64,000 nucleotides of DNA from contig JAMWFC010000122.1 in assembly GCA_027475525.1 (NCBI GenBank), positions 1,339,575 through 1,403,574 on the forward strand, read 5' to 3'. A program made the position numbers and the translations under genes. The notes below the pieces were generated by a model, which did not search any database, was not told the DNA's origin, and was given only the letters and a program-made list of their open reading frames with translations. The DNA comes from Macrolepiota albuminosa (Eukaryota > Basidiomycota > Agaricomycetes > Agaricales > Agaricaceae). Positions within the stretch are counted from its first letter, which is position 1. Each line of letters opens with the position of its first letter. Shown one piece after another: positions 52,721 to 63,476 of this stretch.

Positions 52721-52732
52721 GGTTATGGGCCC
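52721..52732 (+). other. Half-tRNA primer site of F
   Basis: GGTTATGGGCCC is complementary to the anticodon arm of initiator tRNA-Met (GGGCCCATAACC), the primer used by Drosophila copia. The ATG inside it is also the gag-pol start codon (52725). Confidence 0.75.
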
Positions 52733-55700
52733 CGCTGCCGCGAACGATAATACTTCCGAGACTTTACAGTTTCCGAAGTTCAACGGTACGAACTACCATA
52801 TGTGGGCAGATAATATGAAGTCTGCTCTACTGGCAAAGGGATTATGGGGAGTAGTCTCTGGACGCGAAACTCGCCTGCCTAAACCACCTGCTGAATACTC
52901 CAAATTGTTGGCTCCATCCTGTCTTAAGAGTGACAAGAAGCCTGACTCTCCTTATAAGGAGGGAGACGACTTGATGAAGGCCATGCAGACAAAGGAGTTT
53001 TCAACCTGGGAGCACACACAGGAAAAGTACCTACGCTGGGTCACTAGAGATGATTCAGCTATTGGTCTGATTCGTGCTGCGATGGAGTATACTCAATGTG
53101 AAGCCATCACCGATTACACGAGTTCAAAGAACGTTTGGGACCAGTTACAAAAGAACTACCAGCATAGTGGGATGAATGTCCACTATTATTATCAGCAGAT
53201 GTATGCAAAGCAATGGGACGGAAAATCACCCTTGACCGATCATCTCGGGTTCTATATGGTTATTCGTCCCCGCTTCATTGATGCTGGACATAAAGTTGAC
53301 GACTTTACTATCTTGAATGCTATTCTTCTTTCGCTGCCCAAGACTCCGACATGGGATGTAGTCAAGCAAAGCTTGTTGCTTCGGAGCACTTCTTTGACTA
53401 TTGACATAATCTCAACAGAGTTATTGTCTGTTTATGATAGGCTTACGCTTGAAGATTCCGCCACGACCAAAACCTTGGCTTTCATATCGAAAAAGGAACG
53501 TAATTCGAGTGGGAGTAAAAATGACCACAAATTTGTGAAGAAAAGTTCCAAGCCCAAACGTGAGCCGAAACCTGATGACGTTTGCCACAACTGTGGCAAA
53601 AAAGGTCACTGGCGTCCGAAATGCCCAAAACTAATCAAATCCCGACCTGTCGGTAACGCCAACTTGTCAGTTTTGACACACAATAATGATTCGTGAGAAG
53701 TGGGCAAACTATTGATGGCTACCAACAAAGGTATGCCATCTGGTTTACTTCTCGACAGCACAACATCCAGTCATATGATTGCCGACCGATCATTATTCAC
53801 GAGTTATCACCCTGTCGAAAATCAGCACATTTCAGTCGGTGGAATGAACACATTGACCGTAGTTGGCGAAGGTACCATCTCATTCAGGACTTGTTTACCA
53901 GACGGTGTTATGGATGTTCAACTGCAGAATGTTCTTCACATTCCTGGCTTGGGTGCTAATTTGATCAGTCTCGGTTCATTGCAACGAGCTGGAGCCACTA
54001 TTAATGGCTTAGCCTATGGCATGGGCCTAGCTTGGAATGGAAAGGAATTCCTGCACACTAATCTAATTGGGACAAATGGCACACTTTATCGTATCGCCAC
54101 AATGACCTTAGGAATCGAAGATAATAATGTTGCCTACATTGCGAGTCGACCCACCATGCGATTATGGCATCAACGGCTAGGCCACATCAGTCCACAAACT
54201 ATTAAGGCGATGATAGACTGAGATCTTGTAATGGGAGTTAATCTAAAGTTACCTCGTGAATTCGATCGTCTCTGCAGTGGATGTGCTGAAGGCAAGGCCA
54301 TTAGACCACCCCTTCTTGATCAAAGTCAGACTCAGTATGACAAAAACAAACTGCTCGTCATGGATCTCACTGGACCCATGAGTGTACCCACTTGGGATGG
54401 AAAACGTTACGCTTTAGCTGTAGTTGAAGCTAGCAAGCGCTTTCCAGCTGGGACCCTTCTTGAAAATAAAGAAGAAGCATATTCGGCAGTTCATGATAAT
54501 GTCGCGCGATACGAACGTGAAGGTGGGAAGCTGGTCAAAATCATCCGGACTGACAACGGTACTGAATTCATAAATTCTGTTATGCGAGATTTCTGTAGGC
54601 AAAACAGAATTTTACACCAAACTACGAACCTTTACCATCCTCAGCAAAATGGAATTGCTGAACGCACGATTGCCATCTTAATGGAAATGGTCAGGAGCAT
54701 GTTGCACGCCTCTAAAATGGACTTACGCTACTGGGGTGAAGCGTTTTTATACGCTATCCACATTCGATCCATTACGCCCACTTCCACTCTACAAGGAAAG
54801 ATCCCTTATACAGAGTGGTATGGTCAGAAGCCTGACCTATCCCATATGAGGATTTTTGGTTTCTTGGGATGGGCCCACGTCCCTAAAGAGGTTTGACACA
54901 GAAAATTAGAGTCACGCGCAGTACAAGTAAGAATGCTGGGTTGGTGGAATGATGAGACCAAGGGATACAAACTTGAAGACTTGGAGAATGGAAAACTCAT
55001 TGCGTCAAGAGATGTCGAGTTCTATGAGGATGATACACCTAGTGAGCTTGCACGATTGGATCCGGGACTTACTTCTTCTACCGCAGACGAAATCAATAAT
55101 TTCATTGACACCGCCATTTATCCCGAGTCTAGTCAACCCCTGAGTGTATCTATTCCAAAACCCACCTCCGAATCTGAGGTGGAAACACAGTTGATAGGAG
55201 ATAATTCACAGGTCGACATGTCTGATGACAACTTACCTATCGAGGACTTACAATATCCATCTCCTATACCAGTTTCACCACCAGCATCCCGTGCATCGAC
55301 GCCCTCTGTACCACCAGCTCCCCGGAAAAAGGCTAAATGGTCAAATTTATCTAAACAAGAACCCTCGACTCGAACAAAACGTTTACCTATTAGGTATCAA
55401 CAAAGTGAAGATGAGGACGAACCTGCGAATACTATGGCTTTTATAGCGGTCTTGGGTCCAGGCATTGAAGAAGCATTGAAGTCCCCACAAGCTGAAGGAT
55501 GGCGAAGAGCCATTGAAAACGAATACGATCAGTTATTGCGAAAGAAAGTTTTTGAGGAAGTCGAAGACTTACCCCCTGGTAAGAAGGCCATGGGAAGCAA
55601 GGTCGTTTTAAAAGAGAAGCTTGATGAAAAGGGGAATCATGCTAAGTTTAAAGCTTGCATTGTCGCTCAAGGTTTTTCTCAGATTCCGGGAATCGATTAT

Positions 55701-57059
55701 AACGACACATTCTCTTCAGTCGCGAAATTCACGACCTTACAAATCTTTCTTACCCTTGCTGCTATGCTCGATCTCGAAGTGCATCAAATTGATGTCATTG
55801 GTGCTTATTTAGAGGGAAATTTGGAAGAAGAAATCTATATGAGGGCACCAACCGAAATAGGAAAAACCAAGTATTGGAGGTTACTCAAGGCAATTTATGG
55901 TCTTAAACAGGCTGGCCGTATGTGGAAGGAGAGGCTACACAACATACTAATGTGTCTAGGTTTCAAGCCTTCTCACGCTGACGATTGCCTCTACATTTTA
56001 TGTTCAGGAGGAAAAATCGTGTTGATCATCCTGGTCTACATTGACGACATGGCAATAGCCGGTAAAGACCTCTGCAAAATCTTTTCCTTCAAACGTAGCA
56101 TGAGCAAGGAGTTCGACATCACCGACTTAGGCGAAATTCATTATTTGCTAGGTCTTCAAATCAAAAGGGATCGAGTTAACCACACCATTTACTTGAACCA
56201 GTCCCTTTATGTCGACTCCATACTCGATCGATTTGGCATGTCGTCTTGCCATCCCGTCGCTACGCCTCTCCCTACCAATCATAATCTATCTCTATTGCAA
56301 TCACCTCATTCTGATGATGAGCAGGAAAATTATAAAAAGTACGCTAATGGATTACATTATCTATCCCTAATTGGTTCTCTCCTTTATGCCATGCAAACTC
56401 GTCCGGACATCCAATTTTTGGTCAGTCTACTCGTCCAATTTTCCGAAAATCCGGGTATTCCTCACCTTGCCGGATGCAAACGAGTTCTACGCTATTTAAA
56501 GGGAACCAAGTTGTACTGTTTAAAACTTGGAGGTTTAGAAAGGGGAAGCATTACGCTCGTCGGTTGGAGCGACGCTAACTGGGCCCAAGATCAGTATGAT
56601 CGACGATCCATCAGTGGCTGGTGTTTCGACCTCAATGGAAGTCTTATTTCTTGGTCCTCTTGAAAGCAGCTTGTTATGGCGACCTCCACCGTTGAAGCCG
56701 AATACATTGCTTTGGCTAACTCTACTCGTGAGGCTATATGGCTTCATAATCTCCTGAAGGATCTAGACTTTGAGCAAGTGGGAGCTATGATTATACACAC
56801 TGACAATACCGGAAGTATTGCGTTATCAAAAAACCCCATCGATCATTCACGTGCCAAACATATCGATATTTGATTCCATTTTATCCGTGAACATATCAAA
56901 CAAAACAATATCAAGCTTCAATATATCTCCACTCGTGACATGATAGCCGACGCTCTTACAAAAGCCTTACCAAAGGAAGTCTTCGAAAAACATCGTGCTA
57001 GATTGGGGGTAATGTTACCTATGTTGCCGTCAAGTGGGAGTGTCAAGGAAATTGACTGA
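52725..57059 (+). pseudogene. F gag-pol polyprotein with five internal TGA codons
   Basis: A single frame of about 1,445 codons. Gag (residues 1-323) ends with a CX2CX4HX4C knuckle (CHNCGKKGHWRPKC). Protease: LLLDSTTSSHM, where the usual DSG is DST. Integrase: RLWHQRLGHIS and CSGCAEGK, then DLTGPM, RTDNGTEF and QQNGIAERTI (DDE present). RT: SKVVLKEKLDEKGNHAKFKA, DVIGAYLEG, IYGLKQAGRMW and VYIDDMAIAG (YIDD near 56040). RNase H: WSDANWAQD, then EAEYIAL, then ADALTKALP. In-frame stops at 53694, 54219, 54894, 56661 and 56871 are all TGA; none is TAA or TAG. The final TGA (57057) lies inside the 3' LTR. At least two stops (DI-FHFIREH, WSS-KQ) sit where this family usually has Arg or Lys, consistent with CGA to TGA. 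Confidence 0.9.
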
Positions 57060-57396
57060 CAACTTCGGTTATACGGCGATTTATTCTAACATCATATGTT
57101 ATTGTCATAAATTCGTATGTTTCATTTTATTTATGTCTTTTTCAAATATTTTCTATACGACTTACTCATACTATTTAAAAAGCCCTTGACCCTACTCCAC
57201 ATGTCTTACCTTCATGACTAGTTAAAAGCGTGTCGCCACCTGTGGTCAAAATTGTCTTTGATTATTGACTCCCAGGTGAGCCTCTATCATTTACTTCTTA
57301 TCTTACTTGTACTTATAAAAATCGTCTTTGATTATTGACTCCCAGATTATATTGTATTATACAATCGAATATACATTATTGCGATATGCTGCGACA
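57041..57396 (+). repeat. 3' LTR of F
   Basis: TGTCAAGGAAATTGACTG...GATATGCTGCGACA, 356 bp, followed by ATGGT. Confidence 0.9.
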
Positions 57397-57594
57397 ATGG
57401 TTGATAGCCAGGTGATTCGAGAGTGCACAAACTGGACAAAAGATATCTTCTATCTGAATTAATGAACAGTCAGCTCCGGCAAAACAAGTCATTCTAGTCC
57501 AAGGGATGTGAATAGTAATGACACAACAATCACAAATAGGTGCCAAATGGATGTTACAATTTTTTGTAATATTTTGAGCGGGATCAAAATTTTT

Positions 57595-57939
57595 TTAAGA
57601 TAAAGGTGAAAGTTCACTGAGATGCTGGCAACCCCAGAAAGCAGTGAGAGTGGCCGCCCACATGGTGTAGCTTTGGGATGTTGTAAAATCAAGAGAATCG
57701 TGAAGAAGACGAAGGTGATTGAGTGAAATAGGGTGATGTGGAGGCCACTTGAAAGCTATACCTTGAGAAGCTGCAGAGGTTTGAAGCAATTTTGCCCAAG
57801 GGTCATCACCCATCCATTCAACATGATTGAATAAATGCCAAAGACATAGGCCATTGATCCAAAGTTTGATAGATTGAGCTGAACAAGTGGCTATGTAACT
57901 GGCAACAAAACCTGCAATCAGAATAGGGTCCACAAGCAT
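57595..57939 (-). pseudogene. DIRS-2 recombinase, N-terminal half
   Basis: SAQSIKLWINGLCLWHLFNHVEW is a helical core-binding domain, followed by HHPISLNHLRLLHDSLDF and TLTAFWGCQHLSELSPL, which leads into the first catalytic Arg region. The frame stops at 57595 and then continues decayed toward 57397. Confidence 0.7.
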
Positions 57940-58323
57940 GCATAAGTTTTCAGGAACATGCTCAGAATCACAGAACTGAGTAAATCAAAGGATACCTGCA
58001 CCGTAACATTGGCAAGTCTTTTCTTCAACAGAATATTGAGCCAGACTCCAGAACCCACAATACGACAGAAAAATACTAAATAGACTAAGAAACAGTCAAG
58101 AGAATCCTCAGTGTAATGTCATGATGACAGAGAACAACTATATTTTCATACCTAAGAAACAGTCAAGAGACTATTGACTATTAGAAACAACCTGATACAT
58201 AGTGAGAGAAACACTCACATCCTCAGTGTAACATTGTGATGACAGAGAACAACTGAGGATGATGTGTCGTTTGAGCATGTCTCTAAGTTCTAATCATGTG
58301 ACCACATAGCATAACTGTTAGAC

Positions 58324-58363
58324 AAGCTACAAAATTTGTGCTGAAGGCACGAATCGTAGCTCG
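58324..58363. repeat. 40-nt palindrome, copy 3, between 12-bp direct repeats
   Basis: AAGCTACAAAATTTGTGCTG...CGTAGCTCG is flanked by TAACTGTTAGAC at 58312-58323 and 58364-58375, as if it had inserted and duplicated its target. Confidence 0.6.
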
Positions 58364-58367
58364 TAAC

Positions 58368-58667
58368 TGTTAGACGGACATATTATATTAGGTCAGTGAG
58401 ACTACATGGTCACATGATTTGGGGTTTAAAGACATAATTGTGTGACTTTACATCCTCAGTTGTTATTGTCATTGGGACAATTCACTGAGGATGTAAGTCT
58501 CTAGTTGTATTATTTGGAATCTTCTTCTAATTGTACATTATTGGACAGTACTTCAACTGTCTTGTTGGTATGATTAACACAGTTGTTATTGACATTGGGA
58601 CAATTCACTGAGGATTACTTTGACTGTCTTATAGACTGTCTCGTGGGTTCTTGGAACTGGTCTCACA
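58368..58667. repeat. Putative solo LTR, relative of E
   Basis: TGTTAGACGG...GGTCTCACA, 300 bp, flanked by GTAAC/ATAAC (4 of 5). It shares the E layout of two CAGTTGTT...CACTGAGG blocks and a GGTCACATGAT word. Confidence 0.5.
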
Positions 58668-58864
58668 ATAACTGACCCAAAGAGAATAGCATCCGTAACA
58701 CAGAAGATAGAAGTTCTATAAAGATTTTAGTGTACACAGGAGGGAAAGCTTTTGAGATATGGTATTATCTGTGAGGAGACTGTGTGGAGTCCTCCACAGA
58801 ATAAAATGCTGGTCAGCTGGTACAAGAGGTTGGAGGTGCAATGGTTCATATGAGTTGTTGAAAT

Positions 58865-59991
58865 TCAGGGCTTGGAAGAAATCTTGTGTAGCAAAGAAAC
58901 CACTAGAAATTGTGGATCATCAGATGGGATAGAAGAATTGCCTGGCAAGTATTGAGAATGCTGTGAATGAGATGAAAGGAAGCACTGTGGTTCTTGAGGA
59001 GTGTAGATGTCCTGGGGTTCTTGGTGAGTCAAATTATAAGATTGTTCACGTGGAGTGTAAATGCTTGATAAGTTGGATGTTATGCTTATAGTGGATTTTG
59101 GTTTGTAAATATCACAGGACTTGATTGTTTTGGTAGGAGTGAAAGACAAAGGAAGTTTAAATATATTATTGGTAGAAGTAGAAGATTGATGGCAGTGAGA
59201 TGTTCAGTCAAAAGAAAACTGAAGATTTAGTTGACCGGAAGTGTAGATGTCTTGTTTTTTTTTGTTTTTGAGGTGTTTTTGTAATGTAAGGTCTGTAATA
59301 GGGCACATAAATGTTTGGAGAAGTGGAGGAAGGCTGATAGCTTTGAAAAGGTTGAGATTTTTGATGGGGTTTGAAGTACATGGACATTGAAACACATGGA
59401 GAGACAATGCTGTAGGTGTGCTCTTGCACCTAGGAGGTACTGTCAGACATTAATAAAAGAATTAGCAATATCATTGGGCAGTTCAAATCCCTGATTTAGA
59501 TGAGTAGAGTTTGGCAGAGTGCACTCCCCATATGAAAGCACATCTACTGGGTTCAAATCTGAAGGAATAGAACAGAAAGAATGCATGATCATACATTTGT
59601 TAAGCCCTGAGTAGAAATGTCAAATGCAGAGGTTAAGATAGATAGATCAACTGCGACCCTTTTGGTGAGCACCGATGGCCTCAGAGTTATCAGAGTAAAG
59701 AAGGATTCTCCTGGAGAATGAGAGGTATGTCAGAAAGGAATGGAACAAGAAATTAGATGATTGCCTATTGCAAAATCTGAGTTGATGCAGGAAATAGAAT
59801 AAAATTTTGATTGCTATGAATTTTAGCCAACAAATGTCTTGCCTGGGATGTTTCCAATCAGATTTAGAATTTAAAGTGTAATGGGAATGACCAAGCATTA
59901 TACCAATGCCCCAGAATGTGGTGGCATTGATGTATATACTGAGATCTTCAAAAGGTTGGATCAGAAGGAGTTGATGGAAAGCAGATGTATC
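58865..59991 (-). pseudogene. DIRS-2 central region with RNase H-like remnant
   Basis: At 59898-59647 the minus strand ends with ILLYSDNSEAIGAHQKGRS, an RNase H-type SDN block. At 59149-58865 there is a Ser/Thr/Gln-rich frame with repeated YTPQEPQ-like words, a likely linker. Stops and frameshifts separate them. Confidence 0.45.
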
Positions 59992-60782
59992 TTAAAGCCA
60001 GGCTTGCCACCATTTCAAGGAGTGGACAAAAGAATTAGTAAGGTGATGGTAAGAGGACATGAAGTTTGAAAAGATGGGCAAACAAGAAGAACCCTCAGGA
60101 AACACAAAGGAAACGTAAATTAGAGTGCCATGTAATGCCTGAATATCTCTGAGTATGAAGTTGGCATAATTATTCTTGTGGGATTCCAACATTGAAGTTA
60201 TGCACAACAAATATTTCAAACATTTTTATCTGCCAAGGAAACATGTTTGCAGGGTAAGTCTTAGGCATAATCAATGAATTAAAAGGAATCTGTAAACTCT
60301 GTGCCCAATTTTTTGGCATGCCAAGGAACATTAAGACAAGATACAAGGTCAAGAACTGAATCCCTGTCATGGGCATAGAGGAAATTGTTATGGTGAAAAG
60401 GACCAGATGTATTGGGGAATTGGAAGCAATTGATGTTGTCTTCAAACTTGAACAACAAACTGTTGTCTCCTAACTGTATAGTCCAGATATCAACCAGGGC
60501 ATTAGCAATCTGACCAGCATTGCTACTGGCAGGTCTTGCACCAAAAGGGTGGTTGTGATCAATGTAGAATTTCCCTTCAAAACTGACCACTGGAAAAGGC
60601 TTGTGGTCCAGGAGCACAGGGCATGTTCTGTGGAAGGACTTGATGTTGAAACAACATGCTTGTGTCCTGGGAGGTAAAACAGCAACCTGGGTTGAAGCAG
60701 CATAAGCATTGAAAGATATAGCAGACTTTAGGATATAAAGAAATGTAAGAAGGAAGATGATGTAGGATAGGACAGATATCAA
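59992..60782 (-). pseudogene. DIRS-2 reverse transcriptase-like domain
   Basis: The minus strand reads HPFGARPASSNAGQIANALV, like RT motif B, followed by ALVDIWTIQLG and LFKFEDNINCFQFP, then FLYAHDRDSVLDLVSCLNVP in the place of the catalytic loop, and finally, after frameshifts, RDIQALHGTLIYVSFVF. No YxDD is visible; DRD stands near that position. I call it RT-like from motif order and the linked recombinase; a different polymerase-like fold is possible. Confidence 0.5.
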
Positions 60783-61007
60783 GAAATATCACCAAGAAAA
60801 CTGAAACAACAAATAGGACAGACAACACCAAAGCAGCATGCACAAAAGAACATATGGGCAAGAGAAATAAGAAAGCAGCAAAAGATGTGAGGAAAGGACA
60901 TAGGAAGCACCAAAAGGTGTAAGGAAAGGACAGAGAAAGACTGAAAAATAGAATCACACATATTTTATAGGCAAATCAAATCCTGAGTTATTATATCTTT
61001 AGACTAT

Positions 61008-61943
61008 AGGCTGAACAAAGACCAGCTGAGAGTGTTCTGCATCATGGCTAATCACACAACATCATATATGCCTGAGCAACTTAAATTGTATATGGGAGGA
61101 ATGGTGGGCACTGGGAAAACCCAGGTGCTCCAAGCCCTCATCAAATATTTTGAAGCTAGAGGAGAGGCATATCGTCTGGCTGTGATTGCATCTACCAGCA
61201 CTGCTGCATCACTTATAGATGGCTCAACATATCATTTGATGTTTGGCATTAATGACATGGTTGATGTATTGAAAAAACAACTTGTTTAAATTAAAATTCA
61301 TCTACTAGGTGTCAATTACATGTTTTTCAACAAAGTATCTATGTTATTGTGTCGAGACTTGTACAAGATATCTACAAGACTGGCTCAGCTGTCTGGTAGA
61401 CTAGATATCCCTTTTGGGAGTATGAACATGGTATTCACAGGTGATTTCCGCTCAGTTACCCCCTGTTGCTGAGCACAAAGGATTGGTGTTATATAGTAGA
61501 ACTGTAGGTTTAAATACCAAAACATTGAAGGATCAGGAGTCAGCCATAGGCAAGGCTGTATGGCATCAGATAACAACCATCATCATATTGCATAAAAACA
61601 TGAGGCAGAAAACTTAGTCCACAAAGGACGCAGCTTTGCATATTGTGCTCGAAAACATGAGGTATAGAGCATGCACTAAAGAAGATGTGAAGTTTCTCAG
61701 GAGCAGATCATTGGCTGTCTCTAATAGCTGTCTATCTATATCTGACAAACAATTCAGAAACATTTTTATAATCACTGCATAAAATGTGGACAAAGACACT
61801 ATTAACATTATAGGAAGTACTCAATTTGCAAGTGAGAGTCATCAGGAACTAGTGCATTTCTACAGCAAGAATAGTCTGTCATACAGAGATGGCAATGAAA
61901 CAAAAACCCATTCATCTAACTACACATGTTCTAAAGAAACCAT
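61008..61943 (+). pseudogene. Helitron helicase, left part
   Basis: LNKDQLRVFCIMANHTT is followed by EQLKLYMGGMVGTGKTQVLQ (Walker A, GTGKT), LAVIASTSTAASLIDGSTYH, then in other frames the SMLLCRDLYKIS block, FGSMNMVFTGDFRSV (Walker B-like) and DKDTINIIGSTQFA. This is the Pif1-like helicase of Helitron rolling-circle transposons. Several stops and frameshifts show it is dead. No Rep domain lies upstream, because DIRS-2 abuts at about 60960. Confidence 0.8.
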
Positions 61944-62094
61944 TGATAGGCTTCTACTCGGACTGAGCGCATCAAGGGACATTATAGGCCAACCAACACT
62001 TGACATACTGAAGACTCCATTGATAGGCTTCTACTCGGACTGAGCGCATCAAGGGACATTATAGGCCAACCAACACTTGACATACTGAAGACTC
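61941..62094. repeat. Exact 77-bp tandem duplication 11
   Basis: The start of LTR B (with CCAT before it) is repeated with a 77-bp offset (61941 and 62018). The copies sit exactly at the Helitron/LTR junction. Confidence 0.85.
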
Positions 62095-63088
62095 TAGCGA
62101 CCAGTTGGGAACATAGAGCAGCCCTAACTCTGGCAATCTACTACAGGATTTAGCCATTTACCCTAACCGCTAGCTACCAGGCCTTCAGCACACTCCATTC
62201 ACCTATCCCAAAAGACGGAGGCTCAGAACGTATAGTGCTAACACAATGGCGGGAGAGGACTCTAACTAAACCCCAATCACTTCCAGAAGGAGCCAGCAAC
62301 AGGCACTGCCATTTGACAAGGCACTTCAATCAGAAGTCTAAAAGGATCAATGATGGTGGCACTGGATATACTTAAATCTGACATCTGGACCTGTCAGGAA
62401 CTGGTACAATGAGTAGCGCTGACATTAGCGCTCACAGCGTCTGTCGAGGATTTTCCGACCATACTCTGGAACAGCCTGGCCAATCGGAGTTATAGTAAAA
62501 GTGAGCAGACTCATATAATTCTAAGTCAATATAGAGTCGCTGCTGGTCACCGTGGGTCATAACGCCATTGGTCACCATCATTCATGTGCAAAAGGTTGCC
62601 GTTGACAGGTCACTGTTAGAGGAAACCACAAAGAGAGGCGCTAGGAGGTAGCACTGCAGATGGACTTTTATCTTGGCAAACACGGTAGCGTATAGTATAT
62701 AAAATAGCTACTTTACATGTATATAAAAAACGAATTGTAACCCCTTGAGCACACGGTTACACTTAGCATTCAAATTGTGCTAGCTTTCTTTGACTTCGTC
62801 ATTAAGTCAGGCACTAGCCTCGTCTATCTCGTCTTCATCATTTACGGTGCCACCTACAGGCACAATATGCTGTGCTACTCGTCTTTTTCTTCAATATCTT
62901 TGTTTAAACTACAATGCTTACCATCTGCCAGGTAGCCTCTAAAGCGCTATAATTTAGCGCATCGTTTTATCACCTCCGCTTGAGCACACCGGGACCCTGT
63001 CAGGACTCCTCACAACTATGCACGCCAAGTGCTGGAGACGGTGTTGTACTGCGTATATGTCCAGCGCACCCAACTACAGTTGGCGTCA
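61944..63088 (+). repeat. Solo LTR B in the Helitron
   Basis: TGATAGGCTT...TTGGCGTCA. CCAT precedes the left edge and CCAT recurs 3-4 nt after the right edge, so a target duplication is plausible but not exact. Helitron coding sequence continues to the right, which supports insertion into it. Confidence 0.8.
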
Positions 63089-63476
63089 TCACCATGAGAT
63101 TTTCTTCAACTATACAGTGTGTGTTGTGAGACCAACCTCTGTTATCTTGCAGTATTCAAGTCACAGGAAAGCTGTTTTTGTGTGTAGGCTTGCCTGTTAT
63201 AATTAAGAATAATGTGGCTACAGAATTATGTATCACCAACAGACAAGAAGATTTTGTATATAGTTGAAAAAGTTGCATCAGATTGGCCAGACAAATTATT
63301 CTGAATATGTTATTTGTACTACTCAACAATCCTCTGCAAAGAGTAAAAATCAATGGACTTTCCAATAATGTAGTTCCAATTGTATGTATAAGCATGCATC
63401 TTAAATGTAGACTTCTTAGCAATAACAATGTGTCTCTGTCTCAATCACAGATAGAGGTATTGGTAAACTACACCAT
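63089..63476 (+). pseudogene. Helitron helicase, right part
   Basis: GLPVIIKNNVATELCITNRQ is followed, in a shifted frame, by VLFVLLNNPLQRVKINGLS and NVVPIVCISMHLKCRLLS, the C-terminal helicase blocks. It is interrupted by the LTR at 63477. Confidence 0.75.

Larger units (their letters stand above)
52365..57396 (+). mobile_element. Ty1/copia element F, complete but mutated
   Basis: Two 356-bp LTRs (52365-52720 and 57041-57396) are flanked by ATGGT (52360-52364 and 57397-57401). By eye the LTRs differ at about a dozen positions, mostly C/T or G/A. One polyprotein frame runs through gag, protease, integrase, RT and RNase H in copia order. The polypurine tract is AAGTGGGAG, directly before 57041. 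Confidence 0.9.
57940..58864. other. Non-coding part of DIRS-2 with nested small repeats
   Basis: No gene seen. Contains the LTR E relative (58368-58667), a palindrome (58324-58363) and two inverted words around CCTCAGTGTAA...GACAGAGAACAACT at 58110 and 58220. Confidence 0.45.
51935..60960 (-). mobile_element. Decayed DIRS-like element 2 (RT-like plus tyrosine recombinase)
   Basis: RT-like sequence (60782-59992), an RNase H-like remnant (59898-59647), a recombinase N-terminal half (57939-57595) and, beyond the copia insertion F, the recombinase C-terminal half (52364-51935) all read leftwards. The two recombinase halves are complementary in content and F is flanked by a perfect ATGGT duplication, so F split one gene. 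Frameshifts and stops are frequent. It differs strongly from DIRS-1. Confidence 0.65.

Noticed and set aside
52725..57059. TGA recoding (read as an amino acid) to explain five in-frame TGA codons in F
   Set aside because: Other intact genes here (DIRS-1, C gag) do not need it, TAA/TAG stops occur in other decayed elements, and CpG deamination explains the sites.
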